This document shows positions 8,391 through 17,648 of a stretch of 64,000 nucleotides of DNA, one piece after another. Position 1 is the stretch's first letter; each line of letters opens with the position of its first letter. The notes under the pieces were generated by a model. The model made no database searches. It worked only from the letters and a program-made list of their open reading frames with translations, and was not told the origin of the DNA. The stretch is from Labilibaculum sp041595635 (GTDB taxonomy: Bacteria > Bacteroidota > Bacteroidia > Bacteroidales > Marinifilaceae), in NCBI RefSeq assembly GCF_041595635.1, contig NZ_JBFHJW010000010.1:23170-87169 (forward strand), written 5' to 3'. Made by a program: the position numbers and the translations under genes.

Positions 8391-9814
8391 ATGGATAAAA
8401 TTGCAGTAATTGGTGGCTTAGGAGCTTTATCTGGTGCTGATTTATTTTTTAAACTTCTAAAAAACAAATCAGCCTTAAAAAATCAAAAGAACTATCATTT
8501 CATTTTTGAACAGCAACTGTATAGTCAGATTGAATCTGCTTTACTTCATGAGCAAGATATTAAATCAAGGAAGTTTTATACTTTCACTTTATGCAAAAAT
8601 TTCGAACAAAAAAATGTATCTAAAATTTCACTACCATGCTTTGCAAGTCATTCATTTATAGATGAAATACAAAAAGAAACATCAATTACCATTGTAAATA
8701 TTTTTGAGGCTATAGCCAATTATCTAAGTTTAAAATTTGAGAAAGGAACTAAAATAGGAGTTCTTACATCTAGCTTTGTAAAAGAATTCTTCTTATTAAA
8801 AAATATTTTCAAGACTATGAATTGGCATATCCCACAAATCAAAGCCAGTTAATGAATGCTATATATGGTGAATCAGGCATAAAAAATGGGTACTTAGACG
8901 GTTTGCCATTAGAATATGTATATGAGGCCTGCTTAGAGCTAAAAACGAAAGGATGTGAAGTGATTTTACCATGTATAACCGAAATTTCTCTATTGGTAAG
9001 TCAACTTTGGACAAGAGGGATTTCTATTATAGATGTTAATGAAGTGTATGCAGACTATGCACTAGCAAAAGAAAATATTCCACTTGCCAAACCTTCTAAA
9101 CTTGGTATTGTGGGAAGAGTTGGGCCCTCTGCAACAGTCGATTTTATGAATAAAATCATTAAAAGTACACCGGCGAAACAAGACCAAGACCATATAAAAA
9201 TGATAGTTGAGCAAAACCCTCAAATTCCTGATAGAACAGCGAATTTGATTCATAATCAAATGGACCCAACCATTGCATTATTTTCAACTTGTAAGAAACT
9301 GGCAGCCGCGGGTTCAAATGCAATAGCAATACCTTGCAATACAGCACATGCTTTTGTAAAAGAAATACAAGAGCACCTAAAGGTGCCTATTGTTAATATG
9401 ATAACAACTACAGCAGAATACATTTTAGAAAATTTTGGGAAAGATGCCAAAGTAGGGCTATTGGCAAAAACTGGCACTATTCAAAGTAAAGTTTATTTTA
9501 ATGATATTACTAATTATGGGCTTCAGATTGTTGTTCCGGATGAAACACATCAAGATTGTGTAATGGAAAGCATTTATGGAACATTTGGTGTAAAAGCCGG
9601 GTATACAGATGGAGTTTGCAAAGAACAAATTCTCAAGGGAGTTAATTATCTAATGGAAAGAGAGGCTCAGGTAATTATTTTAGGTTGTACTGAATTACCA
9701 CTTATGTTTCCTCAAACTAAAGAACTTACAGTTAATAAGAAGGTAATTGAGCTAATTGACCCTACTTTGATTTTAGCAAAGAAAGTTGCGAAATTAGCTA
9801 AACCAAACTCATAA
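8391..9814 (+). pseudogene. tandem-domain aspartate/glutamate racemase, single-base frameshift
   Basis: A two-domain PLP-independent amino-acid racemase of about 474 residues. Domain 1 (from 8391) opens with KIAVIGGLGALSGADLFFKL and has Cys sites in SLPCFASHSF and VILPCITEIS. Domain 2 has the canonical pair AIPCNTAHAF and IILGCTELPL, the two catalytic Cys of the Asp/Glu racemase fold. The frame breaks near 8824: frame 1 ends WHIPQIKAS at 8852, while frame 2 from 8822 gives AYPTNQSQLMNAIYGESGIK. One added T in AATTGG would rejoin them. The 330-residue second frame (8822-9814) could still be translated. A strong terminator follows at 9956. Confidence 0.82.
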
Positions 9815-9955
9815 AAACACTATCTGAAGCATTACACGTACATTTAACTTACTGGCTTTATTCCACTTAGAAAAACCTCACGGATTTTCAATTCGGTTTT
9901 TATTCGCAAAATTAGGTGCTGAAACAATATGCTTTTCTGACATTTTTAAAAACAA

Positions 9956-9989
9956 AAAAACGCTTAAAACATTAGTTTTAAGCGTTTTT
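9956..9989. terminator. bidirectional terminator between racemase and tRNAs
   Basis: Perfect 15-bp stem, AAAAACGCTTAAAAC paired with its complement around the 4-base loop ATTA, giving a T run on both strands. It can end the racemase transcript on the plus strand and the tRNA-Gly/tRNA-Leu transcript on the minus strand. Confidence 0.9.
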
Positions 9990-10013
9990 AGGTCTATTTA
10001 ACATTCTAAATAG

Positions 10014-10097
10014 TACCCGGGGCGGGACTTGAACCCGCACGGCCGTGAAGCCACTGGATTTTAAGTCCAGCGTGTCTACCAATTCCACCACCTGGGC
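10014..10097 (-). tRNA. tRNA-Leu(TAA)
   Basis: The minus strand folds as a class II tRNA of 84 nt with a long variable arm. The anticodon loop is CTTAAAA with a CTGGA/TCCAG stem, anticodon TAA. The D arm is GTGG...TTGGTAGACACGC and the T arm is GCGGGTTCAAGTCCCGC. The acceptor is GCCCAGG/CCCGGGT, with a terminal G-U pair and one A-C mismatch, and discriminator A. CCA is not encoded (ACTA follows). Confidence 0.95.
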
Positions 10098-10113
10098 ATC
10101 CTTTCGGATTTTG

Positions 10114-10186
10114 AGCGAGAAACGAGACTCGAACTCGCGACCCCAACCTTGGCAAGGTTGTGCTCTACCAACTGAGCTATTCTCGC
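10114..10186 (-). tRNA. tRNA-Gly(GCC)
   Basis: A 73-nt cloverleaf on the minus strand: acceptor GCGAGAA/TTCTCGC with discriminator U, D arm AGCTCAGTTGGTAGAGCA, anticodon arm CAACC-TTGCCAA-GGTTG with anticodon GCC, T arm GCGAGTTCGAGTCTCGT. CCA is not encoded. It lies 16 bases upstream of tRNA-Leu in the same transcript. Confidence 0.96.
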
Positions 10187-10231
10187 ATTATTTGCTTTTA
10201 AAAGTGAACCGTTGTTCTCTCAATTGCGATG

Positions 10232-10262
10232 CAAATATATGCGTATTTTTTGATTCTGCAAA
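10232..10262 (-). promoter_or_regulatory. promoter of the tRNA-Gly/tRNA-Leu unit
   Basis: On the minus strand, TTTG (10262-10259), 19 bases, then TATATTTG (10239-10232). This is an exact match to the Bacteroidota consensus TTTG-N19-TAnnTTTG. It lies 45 bases before the tRNA-Gly 5' end. Confidence 0.8.
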
Positions 10263-10400
10263 AGAAAAATTCTTTTTGCTGCATTTTTTTTACATCCACC
10301 TTAAAGCAATAACAAATGCAGCATTTCTGATCCATTGAGTCTCAGGCTATATCACATAAAAGCCTTTAAAAATGGGACAATAACTTTTTTTTTCATTTAG

Positions 10401-13016
10401 CTATATTCCTGAGATTTTTTTGATCTCATTTAATTTATTCAATGCTTCAATGGGTGTCAGATTATTCAAATCTAAGTCTGAAATTTCGTTTCTGATTTGC
10501 AAAAGCACAGGATCATCAAGTTGAAAAAAGCTCATCTGATAACCCTCTCGCTGTTGTGCAATTTCACCCACTGGCTTCCCCAACGATTCCCCATTCTGTT
10601 TTCCTTCCAATTGAAGCAGAATTTCATCGGCTCTTTTCACAACCGACTTAGGCATTCCAGCCATTCGTGCCACATGAATACCAAAGCTATGATTGGAGCC
10701 TCCAGCCACTAATTTTCGAAGAAAAATGACTTTATTATTCACTTCTTTCACCGAAACATTAAAATTTTTCACTCTCGAAAAAGATTTCTCCATTTCATTC
10801 AACTCATGATAGTGAGTTGCAAAGAGGGTTTTTGCTCGGCAATTGCTATTCTCATGAATGTACTCTACAATCGACCAGGCAATGGAAATTCCATCGTAGG
10901 TACTTGTTCCACGACCTAGTTCATCAAACAAAATAAGGCTACGAGAAGAAAGGTTATTTAGAATGCTGGCAGCTTCGTTCATTTCAACCATAAAAGTAGA
11001 TTCTCCTTGCGAGATATTATCAGAAGCACCCACACGAGTAAAAATCTTATCAACACAACCAATATTTGCTTCCTGAGCAGGTACAAAGCTTCCTATTTGC
11101 GCCATCAATACAATTAAAGCTGTTTGCCGAAGCAAAGCCGATTTTCCCGCCATATTAGGACCTGTAATGATGATGACTTGCTGAGTGTCGTTATCTAAAT
11201 AAACATCGTTGGCAATATATTCTTCATCAATAGGCAATTGTTTCTCAATTACGGGATGCCTTCCCTGTTTGATATCGATTACTTGAGAATCATTAATCGA
11301 AGGACAATTGTATTTATTCTCTTTAGCTAATTTTGCAAAAGACAACAGACAATCCAAACGACCAATCATGGCAGCATTCAGCTGAATAGTTGAAATATAA
11401 TCAGCAATACCCAAAACCAACTCATTGTACAAACGAGTTTCCAAAGTCAGAATTTTTTCTTCAGCTCCCAAAATCTTCTCTTCGTACTCTTTCAGTTCCT
11501 GAGTAATGTAGCGCTCGGCACTCACCAAAGTTTGTTTACGAACCCATTCAGTAGGAACCTTATCTTTGTGTGTATTTCTTACCTCAATATAGTATCCAAA
11601 CACATTATTAAATGCAATTTTTAGGGAAGGAATTCCTGTTCTTTCACTTTCACGCACCTGCATTTGGAGCAAATAATCTTTTCCCGAGAAAGCGATTTTC
11701 CGAAGATCGTCGAGTTCATCGTTAACTCCATCGGCAATAACTCCTCCTTTGCTCACCAAATTTGGTGGGTCGAGGTGAATTTCTTTCTCAATTTTTTCGC
11801 GAACCGCAAAACAAGGATTCAACTGATCGCCAATTTTTAACAATCCCTCGTTAGCACTCGCCATACAAAGCTCACGAATAGGTTCAATGGCAATTAAAGC
11901 ATTCTTTAACTGCACCACTTCGCGCGGACTCACTCTTCCTACTGCAACCTTGGAAATAATCCGCTCCAAATCACCAATTTGCTGAATTTCGTCTCTAAGC
12001 CCATGAGCTACTTCTTCTTTTTCATAGAAATAGCTCACCACCTTTAAACGATTGGTAATTGAAGCGGAATCTTTTAATGGAAGAGCAATCCATCTTTTTA
12101 ATAGACGAGCTCCCATTGGCGATAAGGTTCGATCCATAATACTAGAAAGCGTACTGGCACCATCATTTAGTGTCCCAAATAATTCTAGGTTACGAAGTGT
12201 GAATTTATCCAACCAAACATATTTATCTTCCTCAATCCGCGAAAGCTGAGTAACATGCGCTGCCTTACTGTGTTTGGTAATATCCAGATAATGCAAAACA
12301 GCACCCGAAGCAATAATTCCATTGCGAAGAGTCTGAACGCCGAAACCTTTTAAAGAATTGGTTTCAAAATGATTCAGTAATCGATCCGTTGCAGCGCTCT
12401 CGGTAAACACCCAATCATCCATGGTAAATGTGTAAAACTTGCCACCGAATAATTCATGAAAAATTTTTTCTTTTCCTCGTTGATACAAAACCTCTTTGGG
12501 TTGAAAATTCCCAAGTAGTTTATCAATGTATTCGAAACTTCCTTCAGCCGTTAAAAATTCACCAGTTGAAGCATCCAGAAATGCAATTCCTGCCGAATTT
12601 TTCTCCATATGAATGCAGGCCAAAAAATTATTCTCCCGATTTTCCAAAACATTATCGTTGTAGGAAACTCCAGGAGTAACCAGCTCAACAATTCCACGCT
12701 TCACCAAAGTTTTGGTTTTCTTTGGATCTTCTAACTGCTCGCAAATTGCCACACGCATGCCTGCACGAACCAATTTTGGCAAATAGGTATCAATGGCATG
12801 ATGCGGGAAACCGGCCAATTCTACATAGGAAGCAGATCCATTCGCACGTTTGGTTAAGGTAATTCCTAATATTTCGGAAGCACGAATGGCATCATCAGAA
12901 AATGTTTCATAAAAATCACCCACACGAAAGAGTAATATAGCATCAGGATGCTTTTCTTTCATCTGATAGTACTGCTTCATCAGGGGAGTTTCAACGGCTT
13001 TTTTTGCTTTTACCAA
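10401..13016 (-). CDS. mutS: DNA mismatch repair protein MutS
   Basis: Recognises base mismatches and small loops and recruits MutL. Full-length at 871 residues. The mismatch-binding Phe-x-Glu is in GDFYETF (Phe35, Glu37). The connector, lever and clamp domains follow. The ABC ATPase has Walker A GPNMAGKS near residue 618, the signature segment DNISQGESTFMVEMNE, Walker B LILFDELGRGTSTYDG and the H-loop region ATHYHEL. The C-terminal helix-turn-helix dimerisation segment is present. It runs alone on the minus strand behind a TATATTTG box and ends about 215 bases from the tRNAs. Confidence 0.98.
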   Translation of the reverse strand: MVKAKKAVETPLMKQYYQMKEKHPDAILLFRVGDFYETFSDDAIRASEILGITLTKRANGSASYVELAGFPHHAIDTYLPKLVRAGMRVAICEQLEDPKKTKTLVKRGIVELVTPGVSYNDNVLENRENNFLACIHMEKNSAGIAFLDASTGEFLTAEGSFEYIDKLLGNFQPKEVLYQRGKEKIFHELFGGKFYTFTMDDWVFTESAATDRLLNHFETNSLKGFGVQTLRNGIIASGAVLHYLDITKHSKAAHVTQLSRIEEDKYVWLDKFTLRNLELFGTLNDGASTLSSIMDRTLSPMGARLLKRWIALPLKDSASITNRLKVVSYFYEKEEVAHGLRDEIQQIGDLERIISKVAVGRVSPREVVQLKNALIAIEPIRELCMASANEGLLKIGDQLNPCFAVREKIEKEIHLDPPNLVSKGGVIADGVNDELDDLRKIAFSGKDYLLQMQVRESERTGIPSLKIAFNNVFGYYIEVRNTHKDKVPTEWVRKQTLVSAERYITQELKEYEEKILGAEEKILTLETRLYNELVLGIADYISTIQLNAAMIGRLDCLLSFAKLAKENKYNCPSINDSQVIDIKQGRHPVIEKQLPIDEEYIANDVYLDNDTQQVIIITGPNMAGKSALLRQTALIVLMAQIGSFVPAQEANIGCVDKIFTRVGASDNISQGESTFMVEMNEAASILNNLSSRSLILFDELGRGTSTYDGISIAWSIVEYIHENSNCRAKTLFATHYHELNEMEKSFSRVKNFNVSVKEVNNKVIFLRKLVAGGSNHSFGIHVARMAGMPKSVVKRADEILLQLEGKQNGESLGKPVGEIAQQREGYQMSFFQLDDPVLLQIRNEISDLDLNNLTPIEALNKLNEIKKISGI

Positions 13017-13061
13017 TGGGATAATATATTTAGAGGGTTCTCAATTTTTATATTTCTTGAA

Positions 13062-13069
13062 CAAATATA
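13062..13069 (-). promoter_or_regulatory. mutS promoter -7 box
   Basis: Exact TATATTTG on the minus strand, 45 bases upstream of the mutS ATG. The -33 position has only a T-rich stretch (TTTTCCA) rather than TTTG. Confidence 0.55.
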
Positions 13070-13321
13070 CTCATTCCCTCTTAGAGATTGGAAAATAAAA
13101 AGCAGAACAAATCACTTCCATTTTGAACCACAAAACAAAACAGCTAACCAATTGATAAAGGCGAAACTTCATTCACAATAAATAGCTAGCATTGTGAGTG
13201 TAATTTGTCGCTGCAATGAAACATCGTTTACTAACTGCAGAAAAAATGCTTCCATTATTTAGCGTTATTTATCAGCTTTATTATAAATTTATACTACGCA
13301 TGAATCCACAAAAATCACAAA
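13070..13321. other. divergent intergenic region mutS/saccharopine dehydrogenase
   Basis: AT-rich and gene-free. An 80-codon frame starting at 13216 overlaps the next gene out of frame and was not called. No clear plus-strand promoter box was found. Confidence 0.35.
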
Positions 13322-14653
13322 ATGAAAAATATTCTGATCATTGGCGCTGGACTTTCAGCAAGCAGTTTAATTCATTATTTACTTTCACATTCCAACAAAT
13401 ACAATTGGAAAATAACTGTTGGAGATTTGTCTTTGGAAACCGCACAAAAAAAGGTTAATAATCATCCTAACGGCATCGCATTGCGCTTTAATTTAAAAGA
13501 TTTAGAACAAAGAGCTACGGAAATTTCGACTGCTGATATTGTGATTAGTATGCTTCCTGCTTCCATGCACCCTATAGTGGCTCACGAATGCTTACGATAC
13601 CGAAAACATCTACTAACACCATCTTATGTTTCTAATGAGATGATGGAATTGCACGAAGAAGCCAAAGAAAAAGGTTTGGTATTTCTCAATGAACTGGGTG
13701 TTGATCCTGGAATTGATCACATGTCGGCCATGAAAGTGATCGATCAAATAAAAAAAAGAGGCGGTAAAATTACGCGCTTTCAATCTTTTTGTGGTGGATT
13801 AATCGCTTCAGACTGCGATAACAACCCATGGAACTACAAGTTTTCGTGGAATCCCCGAAATGTAATTGTAGCAGGACAAGGAACTGCGCAATTCAAAGAA
13901 CAAGGACATTATAAATATGTTCCTTACAACAAACTATTCACAAATCTAAGGAAAACTCACATTCCTAATTATGGCGATTTCGAAGTTTATCCCAACAGGG
14001 ATTCCCTTCAGTATTGTGATTTATATGAACTGCAAAATATTCCAAGCATTATTCGGGGAACAATGCGTCGTCCGGGATTTTCAGAAGCATGGAATGTTTT
14101 TGTTCAGTTAGGCTGCACCGATGATAGCTATGAAATGAAAAATTCTCATTTACTTACTCACAAAAGCTTCCTAAATAGTTTTTTACCTGAAAGCAAAAAA
14201 TCGATTGAAACCAATTTGGCCGACTATTTGCAAATAGATCCTCAATCTGTAGTTCTGGAAAAAATAAAATGGCTCGACCTGTTTTCCAATAAGATTGTAG
14301 GCATTCGCAATGCGAGTCCTGCAAAGATTCTTCAAAAAATTCTGGAACAAAAATGGGCTTTAGAAACCAACGACCGAGATTTATTGGTGATGCAACACCT
14401 TATCGATTTTGAAATTGATGGAGTAGAGAAAAGGATCACTTCATCGATGGCCTACGAAGGAACAGATCGTGAGCACACAGCCATGTCGTACACAGTAGGA
14501 ACACCACTGGCAATAGCCACCAAACTAGTAGCAACGAATAAAATTGAATTGCGAGGAGTTCACATTCCAACTTCTCCTAAACTATATGAACCCATTTTAA
14601 AAGAACTGGAAAAATTACATGTGAAATTTGTTGAGGAAGAAACAAATTTATAA
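13322..14653 (+). CDS. saccharopine dehydrogenase family protein
   Basis: NAD(P)-dependent oxidoreductase of 443 residues, close in layout to the glutamate-forming saccharopine dehydrogenase (Lys9 type). The N-terminal Rossmann fold begins NILIIGAGLSASSLIHYL, followed by a DLSLETAQKK strand end. The family segment VISMLPASMHPIVA is followed by HLLTPSYVSNEM and LNELGVDPGIDHMSAM. The C-terminal catalytic half has SFCGGLIASDCDNNPWNYKF and RNVIVAGQGTAQF. Lysine breakdown, or reverse saccharopine formation, is the likely role, but no partner lysine-pathway gene lies nearby. It may share a transcript with the lipoprotein downstream, though that gene has its own promoter-like box. Confidence 0.88.
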   Translation: MKNILIIGAGLSASSLIHYLLSHSNKYNWKITVGDLSLETAQKKVNNHPNGIALRFNLKDLEQRATEISTADIVISMLPASMHPIVAHECLRYRKHLLTPSYVSNEMMELHEEAKEKGLVFLNELGVDPGIDHMSAMKVIDQIKKRGGKITRFQSFCGGLIASDCDNNPWNYKFSWNPRNVIVAGQGTAQFKEQGHYKYVPYNKLFTNLRKTHIPNYGDFEVYPNRDSLQYCDLYELQNIPSIIRGTMRRPGFSEAWNVFVQLGCTDDSYEMKNSHLLTHKSFLNSFLPESKKSIETNLADYLQIDPQSVVLEKIKWLDLFSNKIVGIRNASPAKILQKILEQKWALETNDRDLLVMQHLIDFEIDGVEKRITSSMAYEGTDREHTAMSYTVGTPLAIATKLVATNKIELRGVHIPTSPKLYEPILKELEKLHVKFVEEETNL

Positions 14654-14679
14654 AGCATTAGACCGAATAAGTACAAGCT

Positions 14680-14714
14680 TTTGAAAGAGATCGTGCTGTT
14701 TTTTTATATTTTTG
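14680..14714 (+). promoter_or_regulatory. promoter-like boxes before the lipoprotein gene
   Basis: TTTG at 14680-14683, a 23-base spacer, then TATTTTTG at 14707-14714, which fits TAnnTTTG. It lies 22 bases before the chosen ATG. The spacer is at the long end of the known range. Confidence 0.5.
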
Positions 14715-14735
14715 ATCCATATCAAAATAAAATAC

Positions 14736-15488
14736 ATGTCGCGTTTCTTACCCTTTGCATTTTTAATGAGCCTTCTTACGATTAATTCTTGCTCAATAAA
14801 AAACCAATACACAAGCTATTGGCAAGACCAAAGAAATTTCAATTCTGAAATTTATACTCAAACAGCCGCAAATTTTTACGATTCCGACAACAAAATAAGT
14901 CTTAAAGTTTTTAATAACGATGAATACCTCGATCTCGTTATTGAAACCAATTCGTCTCATACTCTACGTAAAATATACAATTTAGGTCTTAGCATTTGGA
15001 TCGATTCTGCTGGAAAACTGAAAAATAATTATGCAATAAACTACCCTTTACCTGGTGAAATTCAATTTTCTGAGGAACAATTCAGAGTCTATTTACGTCA
15101 GTTTTCGCTAACGAAACTAAATGAAGAATTTATGGATCGTTTTCAGAATTTTGAACGGGTTAATATGACGAAAAACGAAATCACCACTTTGCATGTTTCA
15201 GAAAACACTCCCACCTATCAATTTAACATTTGCACAAAACAAGAAGTTCTATTTAGCTATCATCTCCGTATTTCGCTGAATGAACTTTATCCTAAAAACC
15301 AAACAGAAAAAGAAGAAATAAGCATTGGAATTGCTAATGTGAATGATGCAAATGAGGTTTATGAATCTTCTTTAAGCAGCAAAGAATATATTAATCAACG
15401 CCTGAATGCACTCAAAGCTGGCTACAATCAAAATCCGATGGAACTTTCAGAAAGTTGGGTGAATTTTAAAATTAGCCAACAACCCTAA
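14736..15488 (+). CDS. lipoprotein of unknown function
   Basis: A 250-residue lipoprotein. The ATG at 14736 was chosen over an upstream in-frame codon at 14712 because the signal peptide begins there (MSRFLPFAFLMSLLTINSCS) with the lipobox INSC, and because a promoter-like box overlaps 14712. The mature protein alternates short polar strands (DEYLDLVIETNSSHTLRKIY; LSIWIDSAGKLKNNYAINYP) typical of soluble beta-sandwich folds. No known family was recognised. Its TAA overlaps the stop of the convergent methyltransferase gene, so the two genes share a 4-bp end. Confidence 0.78.
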   Translation: MSRFLPFAFLMSLLTINSCSIKNQYTSYWQDQRNFNSEIYTQTAANFYDSDNKISLKVFNNDEYLDLVIETNSSHTLRKIYNLGLSIWIDSAGKLKNNYAINYPLPGEIQFSEEQFRVYLRQFSLTKLNEEFMDRFQNFERVNMTKNEITTLHVSENTPTYQFNICTKQEVLFSYHLRISLNELYPKNQTEKEEISIGIANVNDANEVYESSLSSKEYINQRLNALKAGYNQNPMELSESWVNFKISQQP

Positions 15489-16204
15489 AACTTCAAATAA
15501 AACTCTTTCGTCAACTCGATATAAGCAGGAGAATACACATGCCTTTGTCCATTTTCCACTACTAACTCGGAATATTCTGGCTCGCACTTCTGTAAAGCAA
15601 ATTCTAACAAAAATCGTTTAGCGGACTTTCCAGGATTAGGAAGAACTGCACATTTCCTTTTCAAATAAAAACCTGTTAATCGAGCCAATCTCACAAAATA
15701 TTCTCCTTCATCCACAGGCAAAATAAGCGATAAAGTTCCTGATTCGGATAATTGTGCTAAAGCACCAGATAATAATTCCTCGAAAGGTAAATGATCGGCA
15801 TGACGAGCTTGAGTGCGGGATTCATTTTTTGCTTTTAAACCATTCAAAAAATAAGGTGGATTGCTAACAATAAGATCGTATTTTTGCTGATTTGTAAGGC
15901 TAAAGTCCTGAAACGACGAATGAAAAGCATTTAAGCGTGATGACCACCTACATTTGGTAAAATTATCAACAGCTTGCTCATAAGAAGAAGATTCTATTTC
16001 AACAGCATCGATCATTACCTCCGATTGACTTCTTTGAGCAATCATGATTGCAATGAGACCACTTCCTGTTCCCAGATCTAATATGTGTTTGGCCTGAGAA
16101 ATATCAGTCCACGCGCCAAGCAGCACACCATCTGTACCTACTTTCATTGCCGATCCTTCCTGATTGATCCGAAATTGCTTAAAGTCGAAATAATTATTGG
16201 CCAT
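15485..16204 (-). CDS. trmN: tRNA1(Val) (adenine37-N6)-methyltransferase
   Basis: SAM-dependent methyltransferase of 239 residues, related to E. coli YfiC/TrmN6, which methylates A37 of tRNA-Val. The N-terminus FRINQEGSAMKVGTDGVLLG is the family signature. SAM-binding motif I is HILDLGTGSGLIAIMIA and the catalytic motif IV is SNPPYF. It is followed by the N..... .R.QARHAD.L region of the family. It is 5 bases after the TIGR02757 gene on the same strand, so the two are probably co-transcribed. Confidence 0.9.
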   Translation of the reverse strand: MANNYFDFKQFRINQEGSAMKVGTDGVLLGAWTDISQAKHILDLGTGSGLIAIMIAQRSQSEVMIDAVEIESSSYEQAVDNFTKCRWSSRLNAFHSSFQDFSLTNQQKYDLIVSNPPYFLNGLKAKNESRTQARHADHLPFEELLSGALAQLSESGTLSLILPVDEGEYFVRLARLTGFYLKRKCAVLPNPGKSAKRFLLEFALQKCEPEYSELVVENGQRHVYSPAYIELTKEFYLKF

Positions 16205-16209
16205 GTAAT

Positions 16210-16992
16210 TTAAAATTTCTCAAATGCACCCAATCCAAACAGCGCATAATCGTATTTAATTGGATCTTTAGCATCGAATTTTCTAAGATTTTTAGTGATC
16301 TCATCAACGGCCAACCAATCGTTTTGTTTTCGTTTTAGTAAACCTAACTTTCGTCCTACATTACCAGTATGAACATCCAAAGGCAAATACAAATCAGCTG
16401 CTGAAATTTGATTCCAAAGACCAAAATCGACAGCTCTATCATCTTTACGAACCATCCAACGCAGAAACATATTCAGCCTTTTAGCTGATGATTTTTTCAA
16501 TACATTTGAAATGTGTTTCTGACTTCGGTCCAAATGCTCTACCTCGAAAAAAACAGATCGAAAATGAGCCAATGCGTCTTTAATTCCATCCAAACGACCC
16601 ATCCCATCTGCAAATACTTGCTCAAGTCCTCCCTTATTTTGGTAGATGTTTTGCAAAGATTTCAGAAAGAAAACACAATCATCGCCATTGAAAGTGCGGT
16701 GTTTGAATTCCCGAAAAACATCAAAATCAGCCTGTGTAGCATTTAGAATAAATTCGTAGGGTTGCTGCTCCATCCTATCCATCAGCCACTTGGCATTTCG
16801 AATGATAGTAGGCCGCTGTCCCCAAGCAATGCTAGCACTCAGAAAACCGGCAATTTCTACATCTTCTTTCTTCGTAAAAGCTCTTGGTATTTGAATAGGA
16901 TCTGTTTCGATAAAGGATTCCCGATTGTATAAATCAGCCTTTTCATCCAGAAATTCGTTAAGATCTCTAAAAGTAAAATTAGTTGTCTTCAT
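16210..16992 (-). CDS. TIGR02757 (DUF2400) family protein
   Basis: About 260 residues. The family is widespread in Bacteroidota and clostridia; its function is unproven. Recognisable segments are IPRAFTKKEDVEIAGFLSAS, IAWGQRPTIIRNAKWLMDRM, EFKHRTFNGDDCVFFLKSL, LNMFLRWMVRKDDRAVDFGL and LYLPLDVHTGNVGRKLGLL. The last pattern recalls HhH-GPD DNA glycosylase-like folds. Either the ATG at 16992 or the one at 17004 could start it. Both overlap the end of the LolD-like gene, which indicates translational coupling. Confidence 0.88.
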   Translation of the reverse strand: MKTTNFTFRDLNEFLDEKADLYNRESFIETDPIQIPRAFTKKEDVEIAGFLSASIAWGQRPTIIRNAKWLMDRMEQQPYEFILNATQADFDVFREFKHRTFNGDDCVFFLKSLQNIYQNKGGLEQVFADGMGRLDGIKDALAHFRSVFFEVEHLDRSQKHISNVLKKSSAKRLNMFLRWMVRKDDRAVDFGLWNQISAADLYLPLDVHTGNVGRKLGLLKRKQNDWLAVDEITKNLRKFDAKDPIKYDYALFGLGAFEKF

Positions 16993-17638
16993 CAACCAAA
17001 CCATCTGAAATTACAATTTTACGATCTGACATTTCTGCCAATTCTGCATCGTGAGTCACAATCACAAAAGTTTGATGAAAGCGATCACGTAAAGTGAAAA
17101 ACAATTCGTGCAATTCCTGACGAGTTTTAGAATCTAAATTTCCCGAAGGCTCATCGGCTAAAATAACAATTGGATCGTTAATCAAAGCTCTGGCCACAGC
17201 CACTCGTTGCTTCTCTCCTCCCGAAAGTTCCGATGGTTTATGATGGAATCGATGCCCAAGGTTAAGCATCTGCAGCAATTCTTTTGCTTTCTCGTTGGCT
17301 TCGGACCTCGATTTTTTAGCGATGTATGCAGGAATGCACACGTTCTCTAAGGCTGTAAATTCGGGCAATAAATGATGAAACTGAAATACGAAACCTATGT
17401 TGGAATTCCGAAATGCCGATAGCTCTTTTTCATTGTAGGAAGTAATATCCACACCATCAAAAAAAACCTTGCCCTCATCGGGCCGATCCAATGTGCCTAG
17501 TATTTGCAGTAGAGTTGTTTTACCCGCTCCACTAGCTCCCACCACCGAAACGATTTCTCCTTTGGCAATACTTAGGTCAATTCCTTTCAGAACATCAACC
17601 GATCCAAAACTTTTCTTGATTTGATGAGCATCTATCAT
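16979..17638 (-). CDS. LolD-like ABC transporter ATP-binding protein
   Basis: ATPase subunit of the LolD/MacB/FtsE class, 219 residues. Walker A is GASGAGKTT, the Q-loop is VFQFHHLLPEFTALENV, the signature is LSGGEKQRVAVARAL, Walker B is VILADEPSGNLD and the switch His is in VIVTHD. The HHLLPEFTALENV segment is characteristic of LolD, which drives release of lipoproteins from the inner membrane. No permease (LolC/E) is adjacent. In Bacteroidota the permease is often encoded elsewhere. Confidence 0.88.
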   Translation of the reverse strand: MIDAHQIKKSFGSVDVLKGIDLSIAKGEIVSVVGASGAGKTTLLQILGTLDRPDEGKVFFDGVDITSYNEKELSAFRNSNIGFVFQFHHLLPEFTALENVCIPAYIAKKSRSEANEKAKELLQMLNLGHRFHHKPSELSGGEKQRVAVARALINDPIVILADEPSGNLDSKTRQELHELFFTLRDRFHQTFVIVTHDAELAEMSDRKIVISDGLVDEDN

Positions 17639-17648
17639 ACAGATTGAA

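Noticed and set aside
10045..10338. 97-codon plus-strand frame across the tRNA genes
   Set aside because: It is the antisense of tRNA-Leu and tRNA-Gly.
13216..13458. 80-codon frame before the saccharopine dehydrogenase gene
   Set aside because: Mostly overlaps that gene out of frame, with no signal or domain.
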